A stretch of DNA of 5,589 nucleotides from positions 1 to 5,589 of the forward strand of contig DPIB01000172.1 of NCBI GenBank assembly GCA_003522805.1, written 5' to 3'. The notes beneath the pieces are model-generated. The model saw only the letters and a list, made by a program, of their open reading frames with translations. It was not told the origin of the DNA and made no database searches. The stretch is from Fervidobacterium sp. Lineage in GTDB: Bacteria > Thermotogota > Thermotogae > Thermotogales > Fervidobacteriaceae. Of the stretch, positions 1 to 5,572 are shown one piece after another; position 1 is the first letter of the stretch; each line of letters begins with the position of its first letter. Made by a program: the position numbers and the translations under genes.

Positions 1-521
1 ACTTTACCTGCTTTTCCTGCCACTATAGTGGCTTCTGGTGGGACAATTATATCATAGTTTGTCCTTATTCTCGGTTCCTTGAAATAGAAGAACCTGTAGT
101 TTGATAACCCAGGTTTTAACTCTTTGCTGAAATATGTGTTCTCCTTATCTTTTATAGTAATCCATGAGCTTTCGTTACCTGCGACGAAAATCATGAAATA
201 ACCTGTAGTTGGATCATCTGATACATTTGCAAGAATCTTCTCAAAATCATACCCAAATTCTTTCAGATAATTCACGGCAGAAATATACTTATCTACAAGG
301 GAATTTGGTCCTACGAGGTCTTTCATATTTTCTAGCTCGCTATTTACTTCAGAAACTTTTGAATCGACATATTTCTTCATCTCATCATACTTTGCTAGGA
401 TTTCTCGATACCTGATGAAATTTCCTATCGATAAGATAACCGATACGATTACCACAACGAAGAACAGTATGCTAAAGAACGATGAAATATCACGAGTTTT
501 GCGCTTTTTTGTAACGGCCAT
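1..521 (-). CDS. Bitopic membrane protein with coiled coil, unknown function, C-terminus cut by window edge
   Basis: I do not recognise this protein. The visible 173 codons start at ATG 521-519 (MAVTKKRKTRD). The basic N-terminus is followed by one hydrophobic segment at residues about 13-36, which predicts a cytoplasmic tail and one membrane span. Residues about 37-70 are charged and probably form a coiled coil (YREILAKYDEMKKYVDSKV...). The rest (about 75-173) is a mixed alpha/beta extracytoplasmic region. The frame is open to the left edge, so the length is unknown. The start follows the rodA stop by 7 nt, and the sequence GGGGTGAGAAGG spanning the rodA stop is its likely ribosome binding site, so it is almost certainly co-transcribed with rodA. 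The topology (short tail, one span, coiled coil, outer domain) resembles MreC and FtsL/DivIC-type morphogenesis proteins, but I see no signature of those families. A link to cell-wall synthesis is inferred from position only. Confidence 0.8.
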   Translation of the reverse strand, partial: MAVTKKRKTRDISSFFSILFFVVVIVSVILSIGNFIRYREILAKYDEMKKYVDSKVSEVNSELENMKDLVGPNSLVDKYISAVNYLKEFGYDFEKILANVSDDPTTGYFMIFVAGNESSWITIKDKENTYFSKELKPGLSNYRFFYFKEPRIRTNYDIIVPPEATIVAGKAGK

Positions 522-528
522 AGCCTTC

Positions 529-1635
529 TCACCCCACAGGTCGTGCTATCTTAGAAATCGCCCTTGCTTTCACTAGTAACCCTACAAGCATCGAAAATAC
601 CAAAGTTGACGTACCACCATAACTCATAAACGGAAGAGGGATACCAGTGACTGGAAGAATACCCAAGTTCATACCAATGTTTTCAAAAACATGAAAAGCA
701 AAGACACAATTTGCACCAGTGACGACGTATCTCCAGTATTCGTCTTTGTACTTCTCTATCTTAATCATAGATAATAGTATTATTGTACCATAGAGTCCTA
801 CTAAAATCAAAGAGCCGACTAACCCGAACTGTTCTGCATACGCTGAAAAAATGAAATCTGTATACTGCATAGGTACCATGTGCATATTTGTAGCAATACC
901 AAGATTGTATCCAGTACCGAATATACCACCGTTTGCAATTGCTACCTGCGACATGATTGTATTATAGGCACCATACTGAAAATGTTCCTGTGGGTTAAAA
1001 AGTGCCAATATCCTTGCTCGCTGGTAATCTTTCAGAACAGTGTAAAACAATATTGGAGCTGATATCACACCTATGATCAATATGGCAAGTATGTATTTTC
1101 TATTTATGTTACTAGACATCATCATTACAAACCAGAGAAAAAGTATCAGTACTGTCATTCCCAAGTCCGGTTCGAGAAAAACTAATACAACTGGTAGGAC
1201 GACAAAAAGCGAGTATAAGAATTTCTTACCCTGTGGGGCATGTGAAAGGACCTCGGAAAGGAGAAGGATGATTGATATTTTAAATAGTTCCGATGGTTGG
1301 AGGTCAAAAGGCCCGATGTCTATCCATCTTCGGGCGCCGTAAACGATCTTCCCGATAAGTAGAACGAGAACTAATAAAGCAACTGAGAGTACATAGAAAT
1401 ATTTCCCATACTTCTTAATACGTACTTCCTTCTCAAAGATTATATAGAGCATTATTCCAAGAGAAACTAAGTCCCATATGATCTGTTTTGTAAATCTTCC
1501 TTGTTGTTCTGTACCCCATACAACACTTCTTAGCGTGACAAGTCCTAGTATCATAAGGGTAATTGTTACTGCTATCAGTACATAATCGCCTATGGAAAAT
1601 TCATTTTCTCTCAACCTCTTGAATTTGTATTCCAT
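529..1635 (-). CDS. rodA: SEDS-family peptidoglycan glycosyltransferase RodA (FtsW/RodA/SpoVE)
   Basis: This 368-aa polytopic membrane protein matches the usual RodA length (about 370 aa). SEDS proteins polymerise lipid II into glycan strands with a class B penicillin-binding protein; RodA serves side-wall elongation. Visible signatures are GARRWIDIGPFDLQPSELFK at residues 100-119, the EPDLGM segment at 155-160, LKDYQRARILALFNP at 201-215, GGIFGTGYNLG at 236-246, YTDFIF at 258-263 and the C-terminal family signature from about 318 to 343 (MNLGILPVTGIPLPFMSYGG). Asp260 in YTDFIF aligns by motif with the essential SEDS aspartate. About ten hydrophobic spans are seen. The start ATG 1635-1633 has only a modest upstream purine stretch (GTGGAGCG). 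A promoter lies about 45 nt upstream and the htrA terminator isolates it from htrA. FtsW is the alternative, but the length and the QPSELFK/DYQRARI motifs favour RodA. No penicillin-binding protein gene is in the window. Confidence 0.93.
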   Translation of the reverse strand: MEYKFKRLRENEFSIGDYVLIAVTITLMILGLVTLRSVVWGTEQQGRFTKQIIWDLVSLGIMLYIIFEKEVRIKKYGKYFYVLSVALLVLVLLIGKIVYGARRWIDIGPFDLQPSELFKISIILLLSEVLSHAPQGKKFLYSLFVVLPVVLVFLEPDLGMTVLILFLWFVMMMSSNINRKYILAILIIGVISAPILFYTVLKDYQRARILALFNPQEHFQYGAYNTIMSQVAIANGGIFGTGYNLGIATNMHMVPMQYTDFIFSAYAEQFGLVGSLILVGLYGTIILLSMIKIEKYKDEYWRYVVTGANCVFAFHVFENIGMNLGILPVTGIPLPFMSYGGTSTLVFSMLVGLLVKARAISKIARPVG

Positions 1636-1682
1636 CTAGTTGTTTCACGCTCCACTCTATTTTACTTGTCTTACTTGTTTTG

Positions 1683-1713
1683 ATTATACAGCTTTTTGAC
1701 ACTGCATCTGCAA
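1683..1713 (-). promoter_or_regulatory. Probable rodA promoter
   Basis: On the minus strand there is a perfect -10 hexamer TATAAT (1683-1688). The nearest -35-like sequence is weak (TTGCAG, 1708-1713, 19-nt spacer). The predicted start near 1676 gives a leader of about 40 nt before rodA. A second CTGTATAAT occurs 60 nt further upstream (TATAAT at 1742-1747), just past the htrA terminator, and might be a tandem promoter, but its -35 region falls in the terminator hairpin and is poor. Confidence 0.5.
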
Positions 1714-1750
1714 ATCTATAGACTATTCTCTGTTATTAATTATTATACAG

Positions 1751-1781
1751 AAAATCCCCGCAGTTGAACAGCGGGGATTTT
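1751..1781 (-). terminator. Intrinsic terminator after htrA
   Basis: A perfect 11-bp inverted repeat AAAATCCCCGC / GCGGGGATTTT encloses a 9-nt loop. On the minus strand the GC-rich stem ends in TTTT and is followed by AT-rich sequence, as expected for a Rho-independent terminator. It lies 56 nt beyond the htrA stop and upstream of the rodA promoter, so it separates the two transcription units. The symmetrical A/T flanks could let it work in both directions, but nothing on the plus strand leads into it. Confidence 0.85.
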
Positions 1782-1837
1782 CATGGTTGGGTATATTTCT
1801 ACGATGATACTACTTAGGTATCTACTGTTTGCTATCG

Positions 1838-3211
1838 CTATCCATCATATCTGAATGAAAAGACAGATCTTACGTTGTTGTAGTAGTAGAAGATTCCAAC
1901 ATAGTCTCCCTTCTTGATGTTTCCTACAACCGAATTCCAAGAGTTGACATCTTTGATATCATATGCAAATCCATTGACAGATATTCTCCATATTAGCATG
2001 CCAACTTTTATGTATGTGTTCGTTGATTCCTTGACTATAACACCTTCAAGATTCGTAGGTATTTTGAACTTGTTTCTATCATCTGCTGTTACGTTAGCAA
2101 CTTTAATACCATAGAATTCTTTGGCTGTACCGTTAGTGGGAGATGTTGTCTCGCTTGGAAGTGTACCCAAAGTTACATCCAAGACCATTTCTTTCCCGTT
2201 TCTATTTATTGTGACCTTTACCTTAGTTCCAGGCGTGTAGTTCCTTACCAACGATGTCAATTCTGCTGACTCTTCAACATATACGCCATTCAGTTTTATG
2301 ATGACATCTCCCTCTTTTATTCCAGCCTTTTCTGCCGGGGAACCCTTTTCAACTTGGGCAACATATACACCCTTTGTTGTTTTCAGCCCAAGGCTTTTGG
2401 CGAGTGACTCTGTTACAGTCTGTGCATAAACACCAAGATATGCCTTTTCAACCTTTCCTGTTGCTATTATCTGGTTTATGAATCTCTTAGCCGTATTGAT
2501 AGGAATCGCAAATCCAATATTTGAAGCCTGAGTTGGATTAATTATCGCCGTGTTTATTCCGATTACTTGACCGTGTATGTTGAGCAAAGGACCACCACTG
2601 TTACCAGGGTTAATTGCCGCATCTGTTTGAATCAGATTTGTGTAGTATCCACTGCCATCGGGTTTTGGTATCTTCCTACCAGTTGCTGAGATGACTCCAA
2701 CTGTGACAGTGTGTTGAAATCCAAGCGGGTTGCCAATTGCGATTGCCCATTCTCCTATCTCTAGCTTGTCTGAATCACCGAACTCTATGACTGGAAGTTC
2801 CTTCGTTGGTTTGATCTTTATGACGGCTAAGTCAAGTTCTTCATCACCACCTACATATTGAGCGTCATATGTTTCACCACTCAATAGCGTAACTGTAATC
2901 TTCTTCGCTCCTTGAACAACGTGGTAGTTTGTGACGATGTACCCTTCTTTGCTTATTATGAAGCCTGAACCGACACTATCACTTTCCTCATACTGCTTTG
3001 GTATATCTCCAAAGAACTGCTTGTAGAACTCACGGATGAATGGATCGATATAAACCTGAGTCTGAACTACCACGTCTATCTTAACAACAGCCGGAGCAGC
3101 AACTTTAACAACGTTTACTATGGGACTCTTGTAGTCAGCATTTACTTGGGCAATCGACAAAACAGACACAAGCAAAAGCACGCTGAACAATATCTTCTTA
3201 ACGTTTTTCAT
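1838..3211 (-). CDS. htrA: HtrA/Deg-family periplasmic serine protease (Do-like)
   Basis: This 457-aa secreted, ATP-independent serine protease/chaperone handles misfolded envelope proteins. Residues 1-25 form a signal peptide (basic start, hydrophobic core, probable cleavage after VNA25). The trypsin-like domain follows, with catalytic His97 (TNYHVV), Asp127 (ELDLAV) and Ser205 (GNSGGP), so the triad is intact. The stretch about 50-77, including DPFIREFYKQFF, is the LA-loop region typical of Deg proteases. A clear PDZ domain spans about 255-348 (YLGV; GSPAEKAGIKEGDVIIKLNG at 290-309). After a Ser/Thr/Pro linker, residues about 366-457 look like a degenerate second PDZ (GVIV..., LIWRISVNG...) without the GSPA-x-AG element. 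The start ATG 3211-3209 has a strong AGAGGAGGT ribosome binding site 7 nt upstream. The gene is monocistronic: own promoter, own terminator. Its length fits known DegQ/DegP-type proteins (about 450-475 aa). Confidence 0.96.
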   Translation of the reverse strand: MKNVKKILFSVLLLVSVLSIAQVNADYKSPIVNVVKVAAPAVVKIDVVVQTQVYIDPFIREFYKQFFGDIPKQYEESDSVGSGFIISKEGYIVTNYHVVQGAKKITVTLLSGETYDAQYVGGDEELDLAVIKIKPTKELPVIEFGDSDKLEIGEWAIAIGNPLGFQHTVTVGVISATGRKIPKPDGSGYYTNLIQTDAAINPGNSGGPLLNIHGQVIGINTAIINPTQASNIGFAIPINTAKRFINQIIATGKVEKAYLGVYAQTVTESLAKSLGLKTTKGVYVAQVEKGSPAEKAGIKEGDVIIKLNGVYVEESAELTSLVRNYTPGTKVKVTINRNGKEMVLDVTLGTLPSETTSPTNGTAKEFYGIKVANVTADDRNKFKIPTNLEGVIVKESTNTYIKVGMLIWRISVNGFAYDIKDVNSWNSVVGNIKKGDYVGIFYYYNNVRSVFSFRYDG

Positions 3212-3218
3212 ACTTGCT

Positions 3219-3225
3219 ACCTCCT
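3219..3225 (-). promoter_or_regulatory. Strong ribosome binding site of htrA
   Basis: AGGAGGT on the minus strand, 7 nt before the ATG, is a near-complete match to the anti-16S consensus. It fixes the htrA start and suggests efficient translation. Confidence 0.85.
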
Positions 3226-3267
3226 CTTTGCTATGATTTTTTCAGTTTTCTCTAACTCTAGATTTAT

Positions 3268-3297
3268 AGCTCTGAGAGTCTCTATGAGCTTTCAGAG
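3268..3297 (-). repeat. Overlapping inverted repeats in the htrA leader
   Basis: Just downstream of the predicted htrA transcription start lie nested dyads: CTCTGA (3270-3275) with TCAGAG (3292-3297), AGCTC (3268-3272) with GAGCT (3286-3290), and a central GAGAGTCTC. Only one of the first two stems can form at a time. They may fold in the 5' leader RNA or act as an operator at the start site. No CIRCE (HrcA) element is visible here. Confidence 0.4.
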
Positions 3298-3299
3298 AT

Positions 3300-3308
3300 A
3301 TTATATCA
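3300..3308 (-). promoter_or_regulatory. htrA promoter (extended -10)
   Basis: On the minus strand TGATATAAT gives a perfect TATAAT (3300-3305) preceded by the TGn extension. No good -35 hexamer is found at 16-18 nt spacing (AATGTT or similar), which is acceptable for extended -10 promoters. The predicted start near 3293 gives an 80-nt leader ahead of htrA. Confidence 0.6.
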
Positions 3309-3493
3309 TCGGTTAGCTTAAAACATTCTTAAAAATAAATTTCCTGTTCATGCTTCTTAAGCGTGCGAATGAGGCCTTAAATAAGGGGAAAAAACGAGCC
3401 GGATTTGTAGCGATTAAATTAGTACCAAGTGCAATGGTATTCCGAAAGTAAGTAAAGATTTCTATCAATATCATTCTATTTCTATAATTTTCT

Positions 3494-3506
3494 ATGCAAG
3501 TTGCAT
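3494..3506. promoter_or_regulatory. Perfect 13-bp inverted repeat, operator candidate
   Basis: ATGCAA-G-TTGCAT is a perfect dyad ending 11 nt before the -35 element of the rightward promoter. Short perfect dyads at this place are typical binding sites of dimeric regulators. It is too short, with a 1-nt centre, to act as an RNA hairpin. No regulator gene is in the window, so the binding protein is unknown. Confidence 0.45.
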
Positions 3507-3517
3507 GCCTTGTTGTA

Positions 3518-3546
3518 TTTACTTTTATGAAGAAAAATGATAGAAT
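3518..3546 (+). promoter_or_regulatory. Promoter of the TPR-pilD operon
   Basis: TTTACT (3518-3523, four of six consensus bases), a 17-nt spacer and TAGAAT (3541-3546) form a sigma-70-type promoter. The bases TGA directly before the -10 add an extended -10 element. The predicted start near 3553 leaves a leader of about 30 nt before the ATG at 3583. Confidence 0.6.
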
Positions 3547-3567
3547 GTAAATACCAAGTTACAAAAA

Positions 3568-3576
3568 AGGGAGGTG
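3568..3576 (+). promoter_or_regulatory. Ribosome binding site that fixes the TPR gene start
   Basis: AGGGAGGTG lies 6-8 nt before ATG 3583. The in-frame GTG at 3574 is itself inside this Shine-Dalgarno sequence, so it cannot be the start; the ATG at 3583 is used. Confidence 0.8.
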
Positions 3577-3582
3577 CTGTTA

Positions 3583-4662
3583 ATGATTATAAGGCTTATC
3601 TTGGACCTAGAGGACCATTTTACAATGAATATCAATGATGAGATGCCTATTCTAGTCATTTTACGTGATCTTTTGTATTCAGGTGATTGGCGCAATATGA
3701 AAAAGGATTTCGAGAATATCTCTGAACTGTACGAGCAAATTGAAATGCTTGAGGAGATCGAGCAAAAGATAGCACCACTAAGCGAGGTAATTTATGAACC
3801 AATAGTGTGGACAGAAGTCGTTGAATTTCTTGAGAAGTATGGACTTGATCCAGAAAACATGTCACATGTAACTTCCGATGGATTATACGAACTGGCGATA
3901 GAGTACGCAGATAAGAATCAGACGGATATTGCAAAAGATATATTGAAGTATGCCACTAAGGTAGACAAGAATTATGCCCCAGCTTACGAATTGTACGGCT
4001 CACTTCTACTTGAAGAAGGTGATGTCGAAGGGGCTATCAAGTATCTCAATAGATCAATTGAAATCGATCCATGGCTTGTTCAATCTTATTCTATGCTAGG
4101 TGAAGCGTACTACAACATGGGAAAATATGAAGAAGCGATAGAATACTGGGAAAAGGAGATAACAATTTCACCAAGCAACACGTTTACTTATTTTATGTTA
4201 GCTGATGCCTATACAAAGATCGGTGACATTGAAAAGGCTGTAGAAGTGCTTGAAAAATTTAGGCTAAACAGTGAAAACAGCATAATCGCACTTTTTGAGC
4301 TTGCGGAACTTTACGGAAAACTTGGCAATGAAGCCAAGGCTAAAGAATACGAGAGCTTGCTTATGGAAGTCGATCCTCAGAAAGATCCAAATGGTGTTGA
4401 AATATGGGCAAAGGTTCATCTCAGAAAAGGTAATTATGAAAAAGTCATATCGACAGTAGAAAATATCCTCAACTCTAATTCGGAGGCAAAACATTTGACA
4501 CTCGTGCTTGCCGTAGCATATGCTAAGACCAATCAAATGGAAAAAGCGAGAAAGGTAATTGAAGAACTTAAAGAAGATAATTTTTGGTATCTATATGGTA
4601 AGAAGGAGTTTTTTGATGAATTACTTACCCAGGATGAGAAGGAATTATGTGGAATAAATTAA
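3583..4662 (+). CDS. Cytoplasmic tetratricopeptide-repeat (TPR) protein
   Basis: This 359-aa acidic helical protein has no signal peptide or membrane span, so it should be cytoplasmic. The N-terminal 95 residues are helical and unassigned. About seven TPR-like units follow, near residues 100-130, 133-163, 167-197, 201-231, 235-265, 270-301 and 303-332. Units 2-4 are the most canonical (AYELYGSLLLEEGDVEGAIK; SYSMLGEAYYNMGKYEEAIE; YFMLADAYTKIGDIEKAVE, each ending near a DP or SPS turn). TPRs form superhelical scaffolds that bind partner proteins, so the exact role cannot be read from sequence. The start is ATG 3583, set by the ribosome binding site; a longer reading from GTG 3574 is unlikely. 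The 3' end overlaps pilD by 16 nt, indicating translational coupling. This suggests, but does not show, a role in type IV pilus or pseudopilus assembly. It is unlike the lipoprotein pilotins PilF/PilW, which carry a lipobox. Confidence 0.9.
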   Translation: MIIRLILDLEDHFTMNINDEMPILVILRDLLYSGDWRNMKKDFENISELYEQIEMLEEIEQKIAPLSEVIYEPIVWTEVVEFLEKYGLDPENMSHVTSDGLYELAIEYADKNQTDIAKDILKYATKVDKNYAPAYELYGSLLLEEGDVEGAIKYLNRSIEIDPWLVQSYSMLGEAYYNMGKYEEAIEYWEKEITISPSNTFTYFMLADAYTKIGDIEKAVEVLEKFRLNSENSIIALFELAELYGKLGNEAKAKEYESLLMEVDPQKDPNGVEIWAKVHLRKGNYEKVISTVENILNSNSEAKHLTLVLAVAYAKTNQMEKARKVIEELKEDNFWYLYGKKEFFDELLTQDEKELCGIN

Positions 4663-5360
4663 TATACTTGTTTTGGTTTGTTATCGGGACAATATTTGGA
4701 AGCTTTGCGAACGTACTGATATATCGTCCTGCAGCGGGGCTCAAACTAACGGAGCCCCGTTTCTCGCTCTGCCCAAACTGTGGTGCTCAGATCCGGTGGT
4801 ATGATAATATCCCCATTATCAGTTATTTGTTACTAAAAGGGCGATGTCGAGATTGCGGTGTACGTATAAGTCTAAGATATCCGATAGTTGAACTCACCTA
4901 TGGGCTTTCGTTTTTGTTGAATCATATAGTGTTTCCTCTAGATTTGGCTATAGTCTTGGATATCATTTTTACTGTCTCGGTTCCTGCTTTCCTCATTGAT
5001 TTACGTATGATGATGCTTCCAGATTACGCTTGGATTTTCACTCTAGGTGCTAGTATATACGCTAGCGTTTTCTATTTTAAAAGTTATATTCTACTAGATA
5101 TCATTGGTGCAGCAATTTCATTGCTTGTCTTAATGCTTTTGAGGGTGCGGTATAAGGATGGGATGGGCGTAGGAGACTTTTTTTTGCTTCCTACGTTTTC
5201 TTATGCATGTGGTCTTGTTTATATGCCTTTCTTGATGTTGTTTGCCTCAGTTTTAGGTATCGTTTTTTCTATGGTGAAAAAGAGCAGGATCATTCCCTTC
5301 GGGCCATGCATCATTTCGGTAGGGTATATATTAGTATTCTTACGATATCTGACAAGGTAG
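4647..5360 (+). CDS. pilD: Type IV prepilin peptidase / N-methyltransferase (PilD family, A24)
   Basis: This 237-aa inner-membrane aspartic protease cleaves the leader of type IV pilins and pseudopilins and methylates the new N-terminus. The N-terminal FGSFANVLIYR (residues 17-27) is the family hallmark. The cytoplasmic loop carries the zinc cysteines Cys42, Cys45, Cys67 and Cys70 (CPNC, CRDC), linked to the methyltransferase-bearing form. Catalytic aspartates are Asp118 (IDLRMMMLPD) and Asp177 in the GxGD motif (GMGVGD, 172-177). About seven or eight hydrophobic spans are seen, and IPFGP (216-220) is the usual C-terminal motif. The Lys that commonly follows GxGDx (GDxK) is Phe here. The length is at the short end (family about 230-290 aa). 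The start ATG 4647 overlaps the TPR gene by 16 nt. The purine stretch GAGAAGG (4636-4642) is close to the ATG, as in coupled genes. No pilin or pilus ATPase gene is in the window. Confidence 0.95.
   Translation: MWNKLIYLFWFVIGTIFGSFANVLIYRPAAGLKLTEPRFSLCPNCGAQIRWYDNIPIISYLLLKGRCRDCGVRISLRYPIVELTYGLSFLLNHIVFPLDLAIVLDIIFTVSVPAFLIDLRMMMLPDYAWIFTLGASIYASVFYFKSYILLDIIGAAISLLVLMLLRVRYKDGMGVGDFFLLPTFSYACGLVYMPFLMLFASVLGIVFSMVKKSRIIPFGPCIISVGYILVFLRYLTR
4733..4761 (+). repeat. GC-rich hairpin inside pilD, terminator-like
   Basis: CGGGGCTC (4735-4742) and GAGCCCCG (4752-4759) form a perfect 8-bp stem with a 9-nt loop, extendable by a G-T and an A-T pair. TTTCTCGCTCT follows the stem. It lies about 90 nt into the coding region. 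It resembles a weak intrinsic terminator or pause site, but the T-run is short and the codons also encode a normal protein segment. Confidence 0.45.
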
Positions 5361-5389
5361 AGTCAGAGTAAATAGGGATAAGTTAAGAA

Positions 5390-5433
5390 ATATTATAGCC
5401 ATATTGTTATGGAAATAACATGTGCTATAATAT
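5390..5433. repeat. Imperfect 44-bp palindrome downstream of pilD
   Basis: ATATTATAGC (5390-5399) pairs perfectly with GCTATAATAT (5424-5433). The interior adds CA/TG (5400-5401 with 5421-5422) and TGTTAT/ATAACA (5405-5410 with 5415-5420) around a GGAA loop, which fits the GNRA tetraloop pattern. The stem starts 30 nt after the pilD stop. It is AT-rich with no T-tract after it, so it is a poor classical terminator. It overlaps a promoter on the plus strand, and by symmetry also presents GCTATAAT on the minus strand. Confidence 0.6.
5404..5431 (+). promoter_or_regulatory. Strong promoter candidate after pilD
   Basis: TTGTTA (5404-5409), a 16-nt spacer and a perfect TATAAT (5426-5431) preceded by TGC (extended -10) make one of the best promoter matches in the window. 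The predicted start near 5438 transcribes towards the right edge. What it serves is not visible: an RNA, or a gene beyond the window. Confidence 0.55.
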
Positions 5434-5437
5434 AGAC

Positions 5438-5535
5438 GTCAGGATAGTTATACCTAGATATTTGGGAAAGCGATGAGTTAGAAAAATAGCCAACTGATCA
5501 TATCTAGTCGCCAGTTGCTATGTAGTGATATCACT
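5438..5535 (+). ncRNA. Possible structured RNA or long 5' leader
   Basis: Downstream of the promoter, ATAGC-c-AACTG (5486-5496) pairs with CAGTT-GCTAT (5512-5521), giving 10 bp with one bulged C and a 15-nt loop. The loop contains TATCTAG (5501-5507), a perfect complement of the upstream CTAGATA (5454-5460), so a pseudoknot-like fold is possible. A perfect 12-bp palindrome AGTGATATCACT (5524-5535) follows. I do not recognise any known RNA family, and it has no apparent coding capacity. The feature is inferred only from complementarity and the promoter. Confidence 0.25.
5524..5535. promoter_or_regulatory. Perfect 12-bp palindrome AGTGATATCACT
   Basis: A perfect even-length dyad directly abuts a TTGACA sequence (5535-5540). 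This is the geometry of a regulator operator at a -35 element, but no -10 hexamer lies at 16-18 nt spacing. Its use as an operator is therefore uncertain. Confidence 0.3.
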
Positions 5536-5572
5536 TGACAAATTGAGATATATAGGAAGGACATGCAAAAGA

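Larger units (their letters stand above)
3212..3582. other. Divergent intergenic region between htrA and the TPR-pilD operon, no gene seen
   Basis: This stretch of about 370 bp has no open frame with a ribosome binding site on either strand. The left third carries the htrA ribosome binding site, leader and promoter. The right third carries an inverted repeat, promoter and ribosome binding site for the rightward operon. The middle (about 3320-3455) shows only a small CCTTA-AA-TAAGG dyad (3375-3386) and nothing I can interpret. Four copies of TTCTAT begin at 3460, 3474, 3480 and 3490. They could be simple AT-rich composition or protein-binding repeats. Confidence 0.7.

Noticed and set aside
209..415. 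Plus-strand open frame of 68 codons
   Set aside because: It is antisense to the clearly coding membrane-protein gene on the minus strand and has no ribosome binding site or recognisable domain.
880..1342. Two plus-strand open frames opposite rodA
   Set aside because: They lie antisense to conserved RodA motifs, lack ribosome binding sites, and have protein composition typical of shadow frames.
1914..2114. Plus-strand open frame opposite htrA
   Set aside because: It is antisense to the HtrA C-terminal region with no start signal.
3483..3488. TATAAT as a second promoter for the TPR operon
   Set aside because: No acceptable -35 lies at 16-18 nt and there is no TGn extension; it sits among repeated TTCTAT sequences.
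3574..3582. GTG at 3574 as start of the TPR gene
   Set aside because: The GTG is part of the Shine-Dalgarno sequence itself; ATG 3583 has ideal spacing from it.
3656..4536. Two minus-strand open frames opposite the TPR gene
   Set aside because: They are cysteine/histidine-rich shadow frames opposite a well-supported TPR protein, with no ribosome binding site.
5392..5397. Minus-strand TATAAT as a promoter antisense to pilD
   Set aside because: It follows from the palindrome symmetry and has only a weak -35 (GTTATT), so I did not list it as a separate promoter.
5471..5510. Hammerhead-ribozyme-like GCGATGAG...GAAA...AGTCG strings
   Set aside because: The core CUGANGA and correctly placed stems are absent, so the similarity is superficial.
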